A stretch of 64,000 bases of DNA, taken from the NCBI RefSeq assembly GCF_018917435.1, contig NZ_JAHLOQ010000002.1, positions 91,876 through 155,875 of the forward strand, read 5' to 3'. Positions 52,208-60,887 of this stretch are shown here, piece after piece. Origin of the DNA: Intestinibacter bartlettii (GTDB lineage: Bacteria > Bacillota > Clostridia > Peptostreptococcales > Peptostreptococcaceae). Within the stretch, counting starts at the first letter, position 1. Every line of letters begins with the position of its first letter. Below the pieces are notes generated by a model, which did no database searches, had not been told where the DNA came from, and saw only the letters and a list, made by a program, of their open reading frames with translations. The position numbers were made by a program, and so were the translations under genes.

Positions 52208-53401
52208 TTATCTAAAAAATCTAGTGATTATACTGCTGTTGTTTAAAATAGAAGTGTTGTACATAAACAATACATCGCTGTTTTTTTGTATATTTATATG
52301 TTTTTCAAATTGTGTAGAGTTTATATATCTCAAATCTATAAGATGTATCTTGGAATAATTTTTTATTAAAAGTGGCGACAAACTACTTCCAAATGAATCT
52401 CTAAATATGTAGAGTTCTTTGCCGCTTGTGTTTGATGGATTTTCTATTGTTAAAAGTGACTTTGCCCCTCCTAAAAACACATCATATGAATCTATATTGT
52501 CAAAATCTTTATCGTCGTACACTTTTATATATTTTTGTTTTTCATAATCGTATACTTTGCAGTTTTGTATTATCTTGTCACTTAAGTATGTTAGTTTGTC
52601 GGGTTTTATATTAGATGCAGCTTGACCGTAGTATGAACCGTAAAATGGTTCAAATGTTTTTTTGTTGTAAGCTAGATTCGGCTTATTATCTACATTTGTT
52701 TGTTCGTTGTAATTTACTTTGCTATCATTATTGATTTTGTTATTGTTAGTTGCTTTATTTTTACTACTTTGAAGCCCCATAATTTGAAGGATTTTATCAC
52801 CAATTTGTGTGATATTTTCCTGTTTCCAATGCAAGTCAGTTCTATAATAGTAGCTTATATTTAAGTCCTTTGTAATATCTATATACTTCATATTATTTGT
52901 GTTATTTTTCATTATACTTATAAGTTTGTCATAATCTAAATGAAGATAACCATGCTCTTTTGCAACAAAGTAGTTCTTGTCTGGAACTATAGTGTAATAT
53001 ACATTTGAATTTTTAAAATAAGTTTGGGCTATCTTGTTGTATAGATTTGCACTGTTGTAAATCGACTTTTCATTTAATTTATATTCCATCTTATAAATTG
53101 CGTTATCGACTATGTAAATATCATTGTTGTCCTTTTCATTAAACACCTTTGTATTTACAAAAGTCTTGATCTTTCTGAAATTCTCCCTCAAATAGAATTG
53201 GTCCAGAAAGTATTCTTCCATCTCTTCAAAGTATTCACCGTTTGTAAGTTTTTCTGTTTTAAACTGTGGAAACCTAGCTAGTTTACGCCTCTCCTCATAA
53301 GATACTGCTTTGTCTTTTGCAAAAATATTGATAAACATAAATAAAACTAAGAAAAATACAAAGCTACAACTTATGACTATGTTTTTCATTTTTGTGTTCA
53401 T
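52208..53401 (-). CDS. DHHW-family protein (SGNH-like, O-acylation partner)
   Basis: Membrane-anchored extracellular protein of 397 aa. A single N-terminal helix (VISCSFVFFLVLFMFINIFA) anchors it. The mid-protein motif YRTDLHWKQENITQIG contains the DxHW signature of AlgX/AlgJ-like enzymes, and IFRDSFGSSLSPLL near the C-terminus supplies the GDS-like serine of the SGNH fold. The adjacent MBOAT gene lies 12 nt upstream. In such pairs the MBOAT brings an acyl group across the membrane and the DHHW protein transfers it to an exopolymer. An Asn/Lys-rich insert (about residues 205-240) looks like a loop. Target polymer unknown. Confidence 0.88.
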   Translation of the reverse strand: MNTKMKNIVISCSFVFFLVLFMFINIFAKDKAVSYEERRKLARFPQFKTEKLTNGEYFEEMEEYFLDQFYLRENFRKIKTFVNTKVFNEKDNNDIYIVDNAIYKMEYKLNEKSIYNSANLYNKIAQTYFKNSNVYYTIVPDKNYFVAKEHGYLHLDYDKLISIMKNNTNNMKYIDITKDLNISYYYRTDLHWKQENITQIGDKILQIMGLQSSKNKATNNNKINNDSKVNYNEQTNVDNKPNLAYNKKTFEPFYGSYYGQAASNIKPDKLTYLSDKIIQNCKVYDYEKQKYIKVYDDKDFDNIDSYDVFLGGAKSLLTIENPSNTSGKELYIFRDSFGSSLSPLLIKNYSKIHLIDLRYINSTQFEKHINIQKNSDVLFMYNTSILNNSSIITRFFR

Positions 53402-53413
53402 ATTTAATCCTCC

Positions 53414-54817
53414 CTAAAACCTAAAATATAAAAACGGATTAAAAGAACCGTCTATTAAATAAGCTGTCACAACTATAATTAAAGTTATGTTGAATATCGG
53501 GTTTATTATAGATAGGATTTTCTCACCTAATCTCTCTTTCTTTATCTTTTGAATAATATTTTTTAAAATCGGTGTCGCACAGATTATGCTTATTGTCAAA
53601 AGCAGACCATAGCTTTTTAGATAGTAAACTGAGAAATCATTATAAAGAGCTAATCCTCTAAAATTAAACATATTGTAAAGACTTATCCACAAGTCTTTTA
53701 TATTCTCATTGTTAAAAATAACAAAACTTATTATGATAAGGAATTTCGCATATATATGTTGCAGTAATGTTGGAAGTTTATATAATATATTTTGTAAAAA
53801 CAAATTTTCAACTACAAGGATTACTGCGAAATAAAGCCCCCACAATATAAAGTTCCAACTGTCGCCGTGCCAAAAACCAGTCAAGCTCCACACTACGAAT
53901 AAGTTAAAAATCCATCTAAATTTACTCACTCTGTTTCCACCAAGTGGAATATATACATAATCCCTGAAAAAACTAGAAAGCGAAATATGCCATCTTCTCC
54001 AAAATTCTTTTATGCTTTTTGAGATATATGGATAGTTGAAGTTTTCTAAAAAGTCAAACCCAAACATCCTCCCAAGACCAATCGCCATATCGCTATATCC
54101 CGAAAAATCGTAGTAAATCTGTAAAGTGAAGAAAATCGCCACCATCCAATAAGACAACACGCTCTTGTCATAACTTTTGCTCATAATGTCGACGAGTATT
54201 CCTAAATTGTTCGCCAAGATTACCTTTTTGCCCAGCCCTATCACAAAACGATTCACCCCGTACGAAAATTTTTCAAAAGAATGAATTCTATTTTGTAGCT
54301 CATCCTCTATTGTCGTGTATCTTACAATAGGACCTGCAATAAGTTGTGGAAATAGACATACATAAGTTGCAAAATCGACAAAACTTCTGCACACCTTTGC
54401 CTCGCTTCTATACACATCTACAATATAGCTAAGGGCCTGAAAAGTATAAAAACTAATCCCAATCGGCAACGCAAGCCTCAACAGTTTTATATTTGTGTGA
54501 GATATATAATTGATGTTTTTTATTATAAAATCCATATATTTAAACACAATTAAAATCCCCAAACTCACTGCCAAACCGCTTATCAAAAATAATTTTGAAT
54601 ATCCTTTTTCTCTAAATTTATCTATTAAAATCCCATGAATATACGCACTAAATGCCGACACCAACATTAGCACTGTGTATTTTGGTTCCCCATAAAAATA
54701 AAAGAACAAACTCGCCAACAATAAAATAATGTTTTTATATTTATCTTTGGATAAAAAATATAAAATCAAGATTATCGGCAAGAAATAATATAAAAAACTT
54801 ATGCTCGAAAATAACAC
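53414..54817 (-). CDS. MBOAT family O-acyltransferase (AlgI/DltB-like)
   Basis: Polytopic membrane protein of 467 aa with about 11 hydrophobic helices. The MBOAT signature is clear: FYDFSGYSDMAIGLGRMFGF, NFNYPYISKSIKEFWRRWHISLSSFFRDYVYIPLGG, and the catalytic His in LTGFWHGDSWNFILWG. AlgI-like enzymes transfer acetyl (or other acyl) groups through the membrane to polysaccharides or teichoic acids. The next gene is the DHHW partner, 12 nt away. Together they probably O-acetylate a cell-surface polymer, which usually alters lysozyme or peptide sensitivity. A DUF4358 lipoprotein gene lies upstream. Confidence 0.94.
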   Translation of the reverse strand: MLFSSISFLYYFLPIILILYFLSKDKYKNIILLLASLFFYFYGEPKYTVLMLVSAFSAYIHGILIDKFREKGYSKLFLISGLAVSLGILIVFKYMDFIIKNINYISHTNIKLLRLALPIGISFYTFQALSYIVDVYRSEAKVCRSFVDFATYVCLFPQLIAGPIVRYTTIEDELQNRIHSFEKFSYGVNRFVIGLGKKVILANNLGILVDIMSKSYDKSVLSYWMVAIFFTLQIYYDFSGYSDMAIGLGRMFGFDFLENFNYPYISKSIKEFWRRWHISLSSFFRDYVYIPLGGNRVSKFRWIFNLFVVWSLTGFWHGDSWNFILWGLYFAVILVVENLFLQNILYKLPTLLQHIYAKFLIIISFVIFNNENIKDLWISLYNMFNFRGLALYNDFSVYYLKSYGLLLTISIICATPILKNIIQKIKKERLGEKILSIINPIFNITLIIVVTAYLIDGSFNPFLYFRF

Positions 54818-54842
54818 TTTTAACCTCCAAATCTATATAATA

Positions 54843-54871
54843 ATAGCCTGAAAATCTTCTTCTCAGGCTAT
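54843..54871 (-). terminator. Hairpin after the DUF4358 gene
   Basis: ATAGCCTGA / TCAGGCTAT 9-bp stem, but followed by TATTATTATA rather than a clean T-tract; possible weak terminator before the MBOAT gene. Confidence 0.55.
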
Positions 54872-54952
54872 ATTTTATCTTCTGTTTTAAATTTGTACTA
54901 CATTTTCTAAATGAATTAAATCCTAAATGAATTAAATAATTTATGTTATAAC

Positions 54953-55450
54953 TTATTTTGAATTTGCTAAGTTTAAGAAGGCATCTTTTATTGGAGTTGC
55001 CTCCTCTTTAGACCCCATTAAAAATAGTACTACATTTCCTACGTTTTCTACGACTACTTCTTCCGCTTCAACACATACCCATTTTCTTGGATTTGCATTT
55101 TCTTTTAGCTCTTTTTTTACAGCTTCCACATCAGCATTTTCGTCTAATCTAAGTAATATTAATTCATACGCGATTGCATTCATCATTGGTGCTGAGCATA
55201 TTCCTTCTTTAAAGTCGATATCGCTCTCACCTAAGTAATATTCTTCATTTGATTTATTTATTTTTGTATTTTCATACTCTTTTAGATATCCTCTAAGTTC
55301 TTCATCTAAATCAGCAGTGTCGTAGATTTTTTCCACAACCTTTGTTAAGTCTTCTGATAAAACTGGATCTTCTTTCGTTTTATTTGAACTACATCCTACT
55401 AGCGAAAGTAGCATTATTGTCGCCATAAAAATACTTATAATTTTTTTCAT
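54953..55450 (-). CDS. DUF4358 lipoprotein
   Basis: Exported lipoprotein of 165 aa. The start is the ATG at 55448-55450 (GGAG 7 nt upstream), giving the signal peptide MKKIISIFMATIMLLSLVGC with the lipid-attached Cys20. The remainder fits DUF4358, a domain repeatedly found in Firmicute lipoproteins next to MBOAT/DHHW genes, as here. No catalytic residues are evident. It probably belongs functionally to the O-acylation unit. Confidence 0.85.
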   Translation of the reverse strand: MKKIISIFMATIMLLSLVGCSSNKTKEDPVLSEDLTKVVEKIYDTADLDEELRGYLKEYENTKINKSNEEYYLGESDIDFKEGICSAPMMNAIAYELILLRLDENADVEAVKKELKENANPRKWVCVEAEEVVVENVGNVVLFLMGSKEEATPIKDAFLNLANSK

Positions 55451-55548
55451 GTAACTTCTCCTTATGTTTTGAATTATCTTCAATTTATCACAAAAATATA
55501 AGGCTGCTCAAGTTACAAAAAGTTACAAGATTTTATTATATTTATGTT

Positions 55549-56490
55549 TTATTTTGAGTTTTCGTCGTGTAGGTCTTTTACATATTGTTGGTCGAGGATG
55601 CTTTTCTTGTCGCCATATGCACATTTGCTAAATAATTTTTCTGCCTCTCTCACATCAAGACCTTTGATAGTCATGTTTTGTGGTTGGGCCTCTCCAAGCC
55701 CATCTTTATAAAGCATGTATAGATAGTGGACAGCTTGTGGCAAAAATCCAAGCAGTCTCGCACCGATACAGTCGGCTGCGACTGGGTCAGTCCCCGCGAT
55801 TATAAGCCCCGGTGTGTCGACTGCTTTACCAAAAATAGGCCCTGTTCCTATCATCGCCTTGTCCATGCTTATTATTGATAAATCTATCGGAACTTGTTTT
55901 GCAAAACTGCGGATAAATCCATGTAAATCTTCATGAATTCCTGTATTCTTTTTAGGGAATCCATGCACACTCGCTGGCGGATAACCAAGGCAGATGTTTT
56001 TGATGCTCGCAGTTATGGTCGCCTCTTCGTGGTATTTAAGTTGAGTAAATGAAATTATTACATCTGCATCTTCAACGACTTTGTTTAAAGGAGTTGATTT
56101 TAATATAGGTCCGTCTAGTTGAAGTTCAAAGAATGGACCGTAGTTCATATCGACAAACCCGACTTTTTCTTCTTCTATTATTTTGTCAAACCCAGCTGTT
56201 TTCAAGACTTTCATTGTGTCAGTGCCACCAGACCCAAATGCTATGTATATTTCAGAGGGTTCTCTTTTTTTTACATATTCAATCAGTTTTTTAAGGGTTT
56301 TGGGGCCTGATACAACGCCTTCTTTTGGCTTTTTGTCCTTCACTCCATTTGGCGTGATGATTACTTTGTCACCCTTTTTTATAATTTCGTCCATAGGCAA
56401 CATATCGAGTGCTTTTTCAAGCGAGCTTCCTTCTGTCATGCCTTTTGTAATTGCTACTATTGGTTCTTTTATTTTTCTATTATGTCTCAT
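55549..56490 (-). CDS. DUF362 family protein
   Basis: Cytoplasmic protein of 313 aa of the DUF362 group. I start at the ATG at 56488-56490 with AGAGGTG 5 nt upstream; an in-frame start ten codons earlier places that site inside. Typical segments: ALDMLPMDEIIKKGDKVIITPNG, ISFTQLKYHEEATITASIKNI, DLSIISMDKAMIGTGPIFG and AGTDPVAADCIGARLLGF. Many DUF362 proteins carry two C-terminal 4Fe-4S motifs; this one lacks them and has few Cys. The ferredoxin gene at 57336 might be a partner, but this is a guess. Function unknown. Confidence 0.85.
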   Translation of the reverse strand: MRHNRKIKEPIVAITKGMTEGSSLEKALDMLPMDEIIKKGDKVIITPNGVKDKKPKEGVVSGPKTLKKLIEYVKKREPSEIYIAFGSGGTDTMKVLKTAGFDKIIEEEKVGFVDMNYGPFFELQLDGPILKSTPLNKVVEDADVIISFTQLKYHEEATITASIKNICLGYPPASVHGFPKKNTGIHEDLHGFIRSFAKQVPIDLSIISMDKAMIGTGPIFGKAVDTPGLIIAGTDPVAADCIGARLLGFLPQAVHYLYMLYKDGLGEAQPQNMTIKGLDVREAEKLFSKCAYGDKKSILDQQYVKDLHDENSK

Positions 56491-56646
56491 GCTTTCACCT
56501 CTTATATAGAGTGTCTGCAATTTAAGGTTTGTTATTCAGTTTTATTTTTGTCCACATTTCAATTTGTGTTATTTTAATTTATAACGCAAAAAGGAGAAGT
56601 CACTATAAACTCCTCCTTTTATGAATATAAGAAATTTTATTTCTCA

Positions 56647-57060
56647 TTAGATTATAATTCCCTCAAAGTGATCCATTTCGTGTTGGATAATTTGAGCCAC
56701 AAATCCGTTAAATACTTGTGTTTTTTCGTTAAAGTTCGCATCTAGATATTTAACTTCGATAGTTTCATATCTAGTAGTTGGTCTAGAGCCTTCTAAAGAT
56801 AGACAGCTCTCTTCTGCTGGGTAGGGTTTCTCTTTTCTTAATATAACTGGATTTACCATAGGAACTATCATATTTCCTCCTACAGCAAAAACTAATATTG
56901 TTTTTCTAAATCCTATCATATTTGCCGCAAGCCCTACACAACCATGAAGATTTGCTTTTAATGTGTCTATTAAATCAGTTATTATTGATTTATCTTCTTT
57001 AGTTGCAGGTTCTGATTTTTGCTCTAGAAATAATACATCTTTTACTATTGGTCTTATCAT
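56647..57060 (-). CDS. Peptide-deformylase-like protein with altered motif 1
   Basis: Cytoplasmic protein (137 aa) of the peptide deformylase family, which removes formyl from nascent proteins with a metal ion held by one Cys and two His. Motif 3 HEMDH (127-131) is intact and motif 2 reads ESCLS (84-88) instead of EGCLS, with the metal Cys86. Motif 1 reads GLAANMIG (43-50), so the conserved oxyanion-hole Gln is Met48. It is short compared with normal enzymes (150-200 aa), and the C-terminus ends soon after HEMDH. It resembles the second, divergent deformylase copy of some Firmicutes. A standard enzyme would be expected elsewhere in the genome. Confidence 0.85.
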   Translation of the reverse strand: MIRPIVKDVLFLEQKSEPATKEDKSIITDLIDTLKANLHGCVGLAANMIGFRKTILVFAVGGNMIVPMVNPVILRKEKPYPAEESCLSLEGSRPTTRYETIEVKYLDANFNEKTQVFNGFVAQIIQHEMDHFEGIII

Positions 57061-57245
57061 TGCTATCCCCCTTGCATTTTATAAGATTTAAATAATCATA
57101 TTTCTATTTTACCTGTACATTTCAATTCCATATATATTCTAAATGTTTTTTACCTTGATGTCACTATATATCGAAAACTTCTACATTTTACTATTATACT
57201 ATATTTTATGTCTTGTTGATGTCATGATTATAATTTCCTTGCAAT

Positions 57246-57287
57246 AAAAAAAGCAGGAGTATTTTGAATTGTATACTCCTACTTTTT
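57246..57287 (-). terminator. Terminator of the ferredoxin gene
   Basis: AGTAGGAGTAT / ATACTCCTGCT stem followed by TTTTTTT on the minus strand. Confidence 0.85.
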
Positions 57288-57335
57288 ATGAAAATTCAAC
57301 AAAATTATAAATTTGAAAACTATCAATTAAAAATA

Positions 57336-57524
57336 TTATTCTACTGTTATTGCACCAACTGGGCAACAATCCATAGCTTCTTCAGCTGATTCTAATATAT
57401 CTTCAGCTATTTCACCTTCAACAGCAACTGATATCGCGTCATCATCCATGCTAAATACTTCTGGACAAATTCCAACACATGCCTCACATCCTATGCAAGC
57501 ATCTCTATCTACGAAAGCTCTCAT
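57336..57524 (-). CDS. Ferredoxin, 4Fe-4S
   Basis: Small acidic electron carrier (62 aa). Cysteines at 10, 13, 16 and 20 (CIGCEACVGICP) and 53-54 (CCPVGAI) give one certain 4Fe-4S cluster site (C10, C13, C16, C54); Cys20 and Cys53 would be free or bound differently, since the second CxxCxxC motif of two-cluster clostridial ferredoxins is absent. Many acidic residues lie in the middle. Monocistronic with GGAG before the ATG and a strong terminator. A general partner for low-potential anaerobic redox enzymes. Confidence 0.93.
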   Translation of the reverse strand: MRAFVDRDACIGCEACVGICPEVFSMDDDAISVAVEGEIAEDILESAEEAMDCCPVGAITVE

Positions 57525-57660
57525 TTTTTTCTCCTTTTTATTATGTATTTATTAAAGTTTAGACAGACTAATTAGTTTGCCTTTTAGAAATTTTAATATG
57601 TATTTATAATACATTTTTTATTTTATTCTTTCGGTAACCCTTGTTACGATTTGCTTACCT

Positions 57661-57700
57661 AAAAAAATAAGTTAGTAAATTTTACTTTACTAACTTATTT
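57661..57700 (-). terminator. Terminator at the end of the HNH relic
   Basis: Perfect 15-bp stem AAATAAGTTAGTAAA / TTTACTAACTTATTT; the minus strand runs into TTTTTTT. The stop codon of the relic lies in its loop. Confidence 0.85.
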
Positions 57701-57985
57701 GCCCATTTAGGAATTACATTGTCATTCCAAATTAAATTTCCATCCTTATGATGTGCATGAAGATTTCCGCCTTTATCATCTCTACAGCATTGGCATATGT
57801 AATTATCATTAGGATTATTTTGTCCTCTTTATTTTTAAACCACATATACAACAGTTTGTATATATATATATAGGTGGATCTTTAAGTGCTTGGACACATG
57901 ATTTGCTACAACAAACCTGTGTCTTTTTTACTGGTTTAAATTCTTTCTCACAAATAGGACTTTTCTAAATGTTTGTCAGCTTAAT
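57682..57985 (-). pseudogene. Relic of an HNH endonuclease gene
   Basis: No intact ORF. On the minus strand one frame gives a zinc-finger-like segment PICEKEFKPVKKTQVCCSKSC (two CxxC-type pairs) ending in a stop after a TA-repeat slip at about 57868-57882; in another frame, downstream, it continues with YICQCCRDDKGGNLHAHHKDG and stops after NKLVK at 57682. CxCC plus LHAHH and a preceding Cys finger is the pattern of HNH endonucleases of homing or intron type. It has at least one frameshift and no start codon with a ribosome site, so it is broken. Confidence 0.65.
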
Positions 57986-58011
57986 GTTACTTTATATCGA
58001 AAACTTTACAC

Positions 58012-59124
58012 TTATTTTTCTGGTAATCGTATAATAAACTCGCTGCCTTCATTCAAAACACTTTTGACACTAATACTACCCCCATGCTCTTTCACAATTA
58101 TATTACTTATAGTAAGTCCCACACCTAACCCCTCTTTATCTTTACTTCTAGATTTATCTACTCTATAAAATCTTTCAAATATATATTGAATATCTTCTTT
58201 GGATATTCCTATACCTTCATCTTTAATTTTTATTATAACTTCTCTATTTTCTTTATATAGATTAATATATATTTTCTTATTTTCATTAGAGTATTTAATT
58301 GAATTGGAAATCATATTTACTATTACTTGTGCTAATTTATCTCCATCTACACGAGCATAAACTTCCTCTAAGTTATATTCTATCTTTATATTTTTGCTTA
58401 ATGATACAGCCTGCATATTATGAATAACTGATATTACTAATGATTTTATATCTATATACTCTTTTCTTATAGAATCATTCTCCAAGTTATTTAAATTTTG
58501 AAGTTGCTCTATTAAAGACATAATTCTTAATAATTCTTGATTAATACTTATAAGTCTATCTTTTGTAGGTTCCCATATTCCTTCTATTAATGCCTCTAAA
58601 TGCCCGTACATGCTTGTTATTGGGGTTTTTAACTCATGTGATAAATCTGTTAACAACCTTTTTCTTATATGCTCTTGTTTTTTTAGAGAATTTGATAAAT
58701 TATTTATCGTATCTATAAGGTAACATATCTCTTGTATATCACTGCTATATTCTACGTTGTGATAGTTATTTTGTCTTATTTCTTTTGCTGTATATGACAC
58801 TTTTTTTATAGGACTAATTATTTTCTTAGATGTGAAAAATGTCAAAAATAATATACATAATATGCAAACAACAACAACTAGTATAAAAATTTTTGTCATT
58901 GTATGTGTAAAAAGCACTTCATCTGCCTTTAAATAGTCTATTCCATTATTAATATTCATTTCCGATGTATTTAATTGAGAATTTCTCAATTCTACATATT
59001 GTTCAAACTCCATTTTAAAAATTAAATTTATTATATACATTAGCACTATAACAAATACCATCATAGGTAAACTAAATACTCTAAATAATTTTTTATTAAT
59101 AGATATTGTTTTTTTAGTTTTCAA
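58012..59124 (-). CDS. Sensor histidine kinase with HAMP
   Basis: Membrane sensor kinase of 370 aa with two helices (about residues 14-36 and 80-98), a short external sensor of about 40 residues, a HAMP linker (KKIISPIKKVSYTAKEI), the H-box TDLSHELKTPITS with phospho-acceptor His163, and an intact catalytic domain (N-box SNSIKYSN, G-boxes DEGIGIS and GLGVGLTIS). I start at the TTG at 59122-59124 because GGGG lies 7 nt upstream; an ATG at 59142 would lie deeper in the regulator gene. The overlap with the regulator gene is 11 nt, so translation is coupled. The signal is unknown; the gene context (NlpC endopeptidase and metal ATPase) hints at wall or metal stress. Confidence 0.9.
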   Translation of the reverse strand: MKTKKTISINKKLFRVFSLPMMVFVIVLMYIINLIFKMEFEQYVELRNSQLNTSEMNINNGIDYLKADEVLFTHTMTKIFILVVVVCILCILFLTFFTSKKIISPIKKVSYTAKEIRQNNYHNVEYSSDIQEICYLIDTINNLSNSLKKQEHIRKRLLTDLSHELKTPITSMYGHLEALIEGIWEPTKDRLISINQELLRIMSLIEQLQNLNNLENDSIRKEYIDIKSLVISVIHNMQAVSLSKNIKIEYNLEEVYARVDGDKLAQVIVNMISNSIKYSNENKKIYINLYKENREVIIKIKDEGIGISKEDIQYIFERFYRVDKSRSKDKEGLGVGLTISNIIVKEHGGSISVKSVLNEGSEFIIRLPEK

Positions 59125-59791
59125 GTTTATACCCCACTCCATATACAGTCTTTATAATTTTAGGTTTTTTAGAATCAATTTCTATCTTCTTTCTTAAGTT
59201 TTTTATATGTGTATCTATAACTCTATCCAATTTGTCATAAGATTCATCTATAACTTTTTCTAAAAGTTCTTCTCTAGTATAGATCTTGTGAGGATTTCGA
59301 GTCATCAATTCGATTATTTCATATTCTGTTTTTGTAAGTTCAATATCTTCACCTCTAATTTTAACTTTTCTAATATTTTTATTAACTTCTAAACCATTAT
59401 TAAATTTCATGTATTCACTACTATTAATGTTGCATCTTCTAAGCATTGCATTTACCCTTACTACCATTTCTTTTGGACTAAAAGGCTTGCAAATATAATC
59501 GTCACATCCAAGTTCAAACCCTTCGACTCTATCATCTATTTCTGTTTTTGCTGTAATCATAATAATAGGTGTTTTGATATTTTTATTTTTAATAATTTTG
59601 CAAATATCATCTCCACTTATATCAGGTATCATTCTATCTAAAATAATTAAATCTATATTTTCATTATTTATTTTTTTTATGCCTTCTTCCCCAAGATTGG
59701 CGATAGACACATTATGCCCCTCTTTTATTAAGAAAGCTGCAATAAATTCACATATTTTTTCTTCATCATCTATTATTAATATTTGGGCCAT
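59114..59791 (-). CDS. OmpR-family response regulator
   Basis: DNA-binding response regulator of 225 aa, partner of the kinase that follows with overlapping genes. Receiver domain: DDE at 8-10, phospho-acceptor Asp52 in IILDRMIPDISG, Thr in MITAKT and Lys in YICKPF. Winged helix (about 130-222) with ELTKTEYEIIELM and the closing KTVYGVGYKLEN. Together with the kinase it forms a two-gene unit, possibly transcribed with the NlpC/P60 gene located upstream, though a terminator (59828-59865) lies between. Target genes not known. Confidence 0.94.
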   Translation of the reverse strand: MAQILIIDDEEKICEFIAAFLIKEGHNVSIANLGEEGIKKINNENIDLIILDRMIPDISGDDICKIIKNKNIKTPIIMITAKTEIDDRVEGFELGCDDYICKPFSPKEMVVRVNAMLRRCNINSSEYMKFNNGLEVNKNIRKVKIRGEDIELTKTEYEIIELMTRNPHKIYTREELLEKVIDESYDKLDRVIDTHIKNLRKKIEIDSKKPKIIKTVYGVGYKLEN

Positions 59792-59827
59792 AACTTAACT
59801 CCTTCATAAATATTTAAATTTTGTGTT

Positions 59828-59865
59828 AAAAAATAGCTTCCTACATAAAAGTTAGGAAGCTATTT
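59828..59865 (-). terminator. Terminator of the NlpC/P60 gene
   Basis: AAATAGCTTCCTA / TAGGAAGCTATTT 13-bp stem followed by TTTTTAAC on the minus strand. Confidence 0.85.
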
Positions 59866-59866
59866 C

Positions 59867-60799
59867 TTATAATACTCTTTTTGACCACAAATATGCATTG
59901 TTCCAGTAACTACTATTGATATTAGTTTTTTTCACCACATCACCTGGCTTAGGAGCATGTATCATTTCTCCATTTCCCACATATATACCAACATGACTTA
60001 CTTTACCTGTCCCATTTGTACTAGAGAAAATTAAATCTCCCTCTTTAAGATTTGATCTACTTACAGTAGTTCCAAATGTAGATTGCTGTGTAGAAGTTCT
60101 CGGTAAATTGATTCCCACTGCATTTTTGTAAATATAAGTCATTAATCCTGAGCAATCAAATGAGTTAGGACCTTGAGCACCCCAAACATAAGGTTTACCT
60201 ATTTGAGCTTTTGCTAGAGATACTATTTTTTGTCTTTTCGTAGCAATTGATGAACTTGTATTTGTACTATCTGTTGATGATGGTTTTGTGTTACTTAAAT
60301 AATCACTATGCATATATCCTGTTTTGTTATTAAACTCAATCTTCGACCACTCACCATTTTTGCTTATAAACTTAACTTTATCACCTTTATTTAATACTTG
60401 ATGTACTTTCGAGCTTGTGCTTGCTCCTTGTCTAAAGTTAACGCTGTTTGCATTTACATATTTATATATGTTGCTTGTAGTGTTTTCATTATTATCACTG
60501 CTTATTTTTATATATTGACTGCTTACCCAGCCCTCAGCATTATTTACTTTAATTTTATACCATCCATTTTCTTCATTTAAAACATCTACTTTTGTATTGT
60601 AGCTGATTGCAAATAATTTGTTCCCATTTTCAACTTTTGGTGTTTTTCTAACATTTAAACCAGATTGGGCTGTTACTATCCCTGTCTTATTTATAAAATT
60701 TCTATATTCAATATTTGTTTCATTTCCATTTGCAAAAGAATTTATACCAGATGACAATACTAATACTGTCGCGACTGGTAAAATATTTTTATTTAACAT
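59867..60799 (-). CDS. SH3b-NlpC/P60 cell-wall endopeptidase
   Basis: Secreted peptidoglycan hydrolase of 310 aa. The ATG at 60797-60799 has GGAGG 7 nt upstream; a TTG just before is less well spaced. Signal peptide (ILPVATVLVLSSGINSFANG), two SH3b domains (about residues 38-95 and 110-165; QSGLNVRKTPKVENG and VNFRQGASTSSKVH starts), a Ser/Thr linker and the C40 domain (about 185-310). The catalytic Cys is in NSFDCSGLMTYIY, and the catalytic His lies in VSHVGIYVGN, with a third residue expected in MIHAPKPGD. It cleaves D-Glu-diamino-acid bonds in stem peptides. It could trim the wall together with the SH3b protein at 17644. Confidence 0.94.
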   Translation of the reverse strand: MLNKNILPVATVLVLSSGINSFANGNETNIEYRNFINKTGIVTAQSGLNVRKTPKVENGNKLFAISYNTKVDVLNEENGWYKIKVNNAEGWVSSQYIKISSDNNENTTSNIYKYVNANSVNFRQGASTSSKVHQVLNKGDKVKFISKNGEWSKIEFNNKTGYMHSDYLSNTKPSSTDSTNTSSSIATKRQKIVSLAKAQIGKPYVWGAQGPNSFDCSGLMTYIYKNAVGINLPRTSTQQSTFGTTVSRSNLKEGDLIFSSTNGTGKVSHVGIYVGNGEMIHAPKPGDVVKKTNINSSYWNNAYLWSKRVL

Positions 60800-60887
60800 C
60801 AATATTCCTCCATCTATATCATAAATTTAACTTATCTGTAATTTACCATATAAATGTGTGGAAATTATGTTATTTTCACTTAATTAT

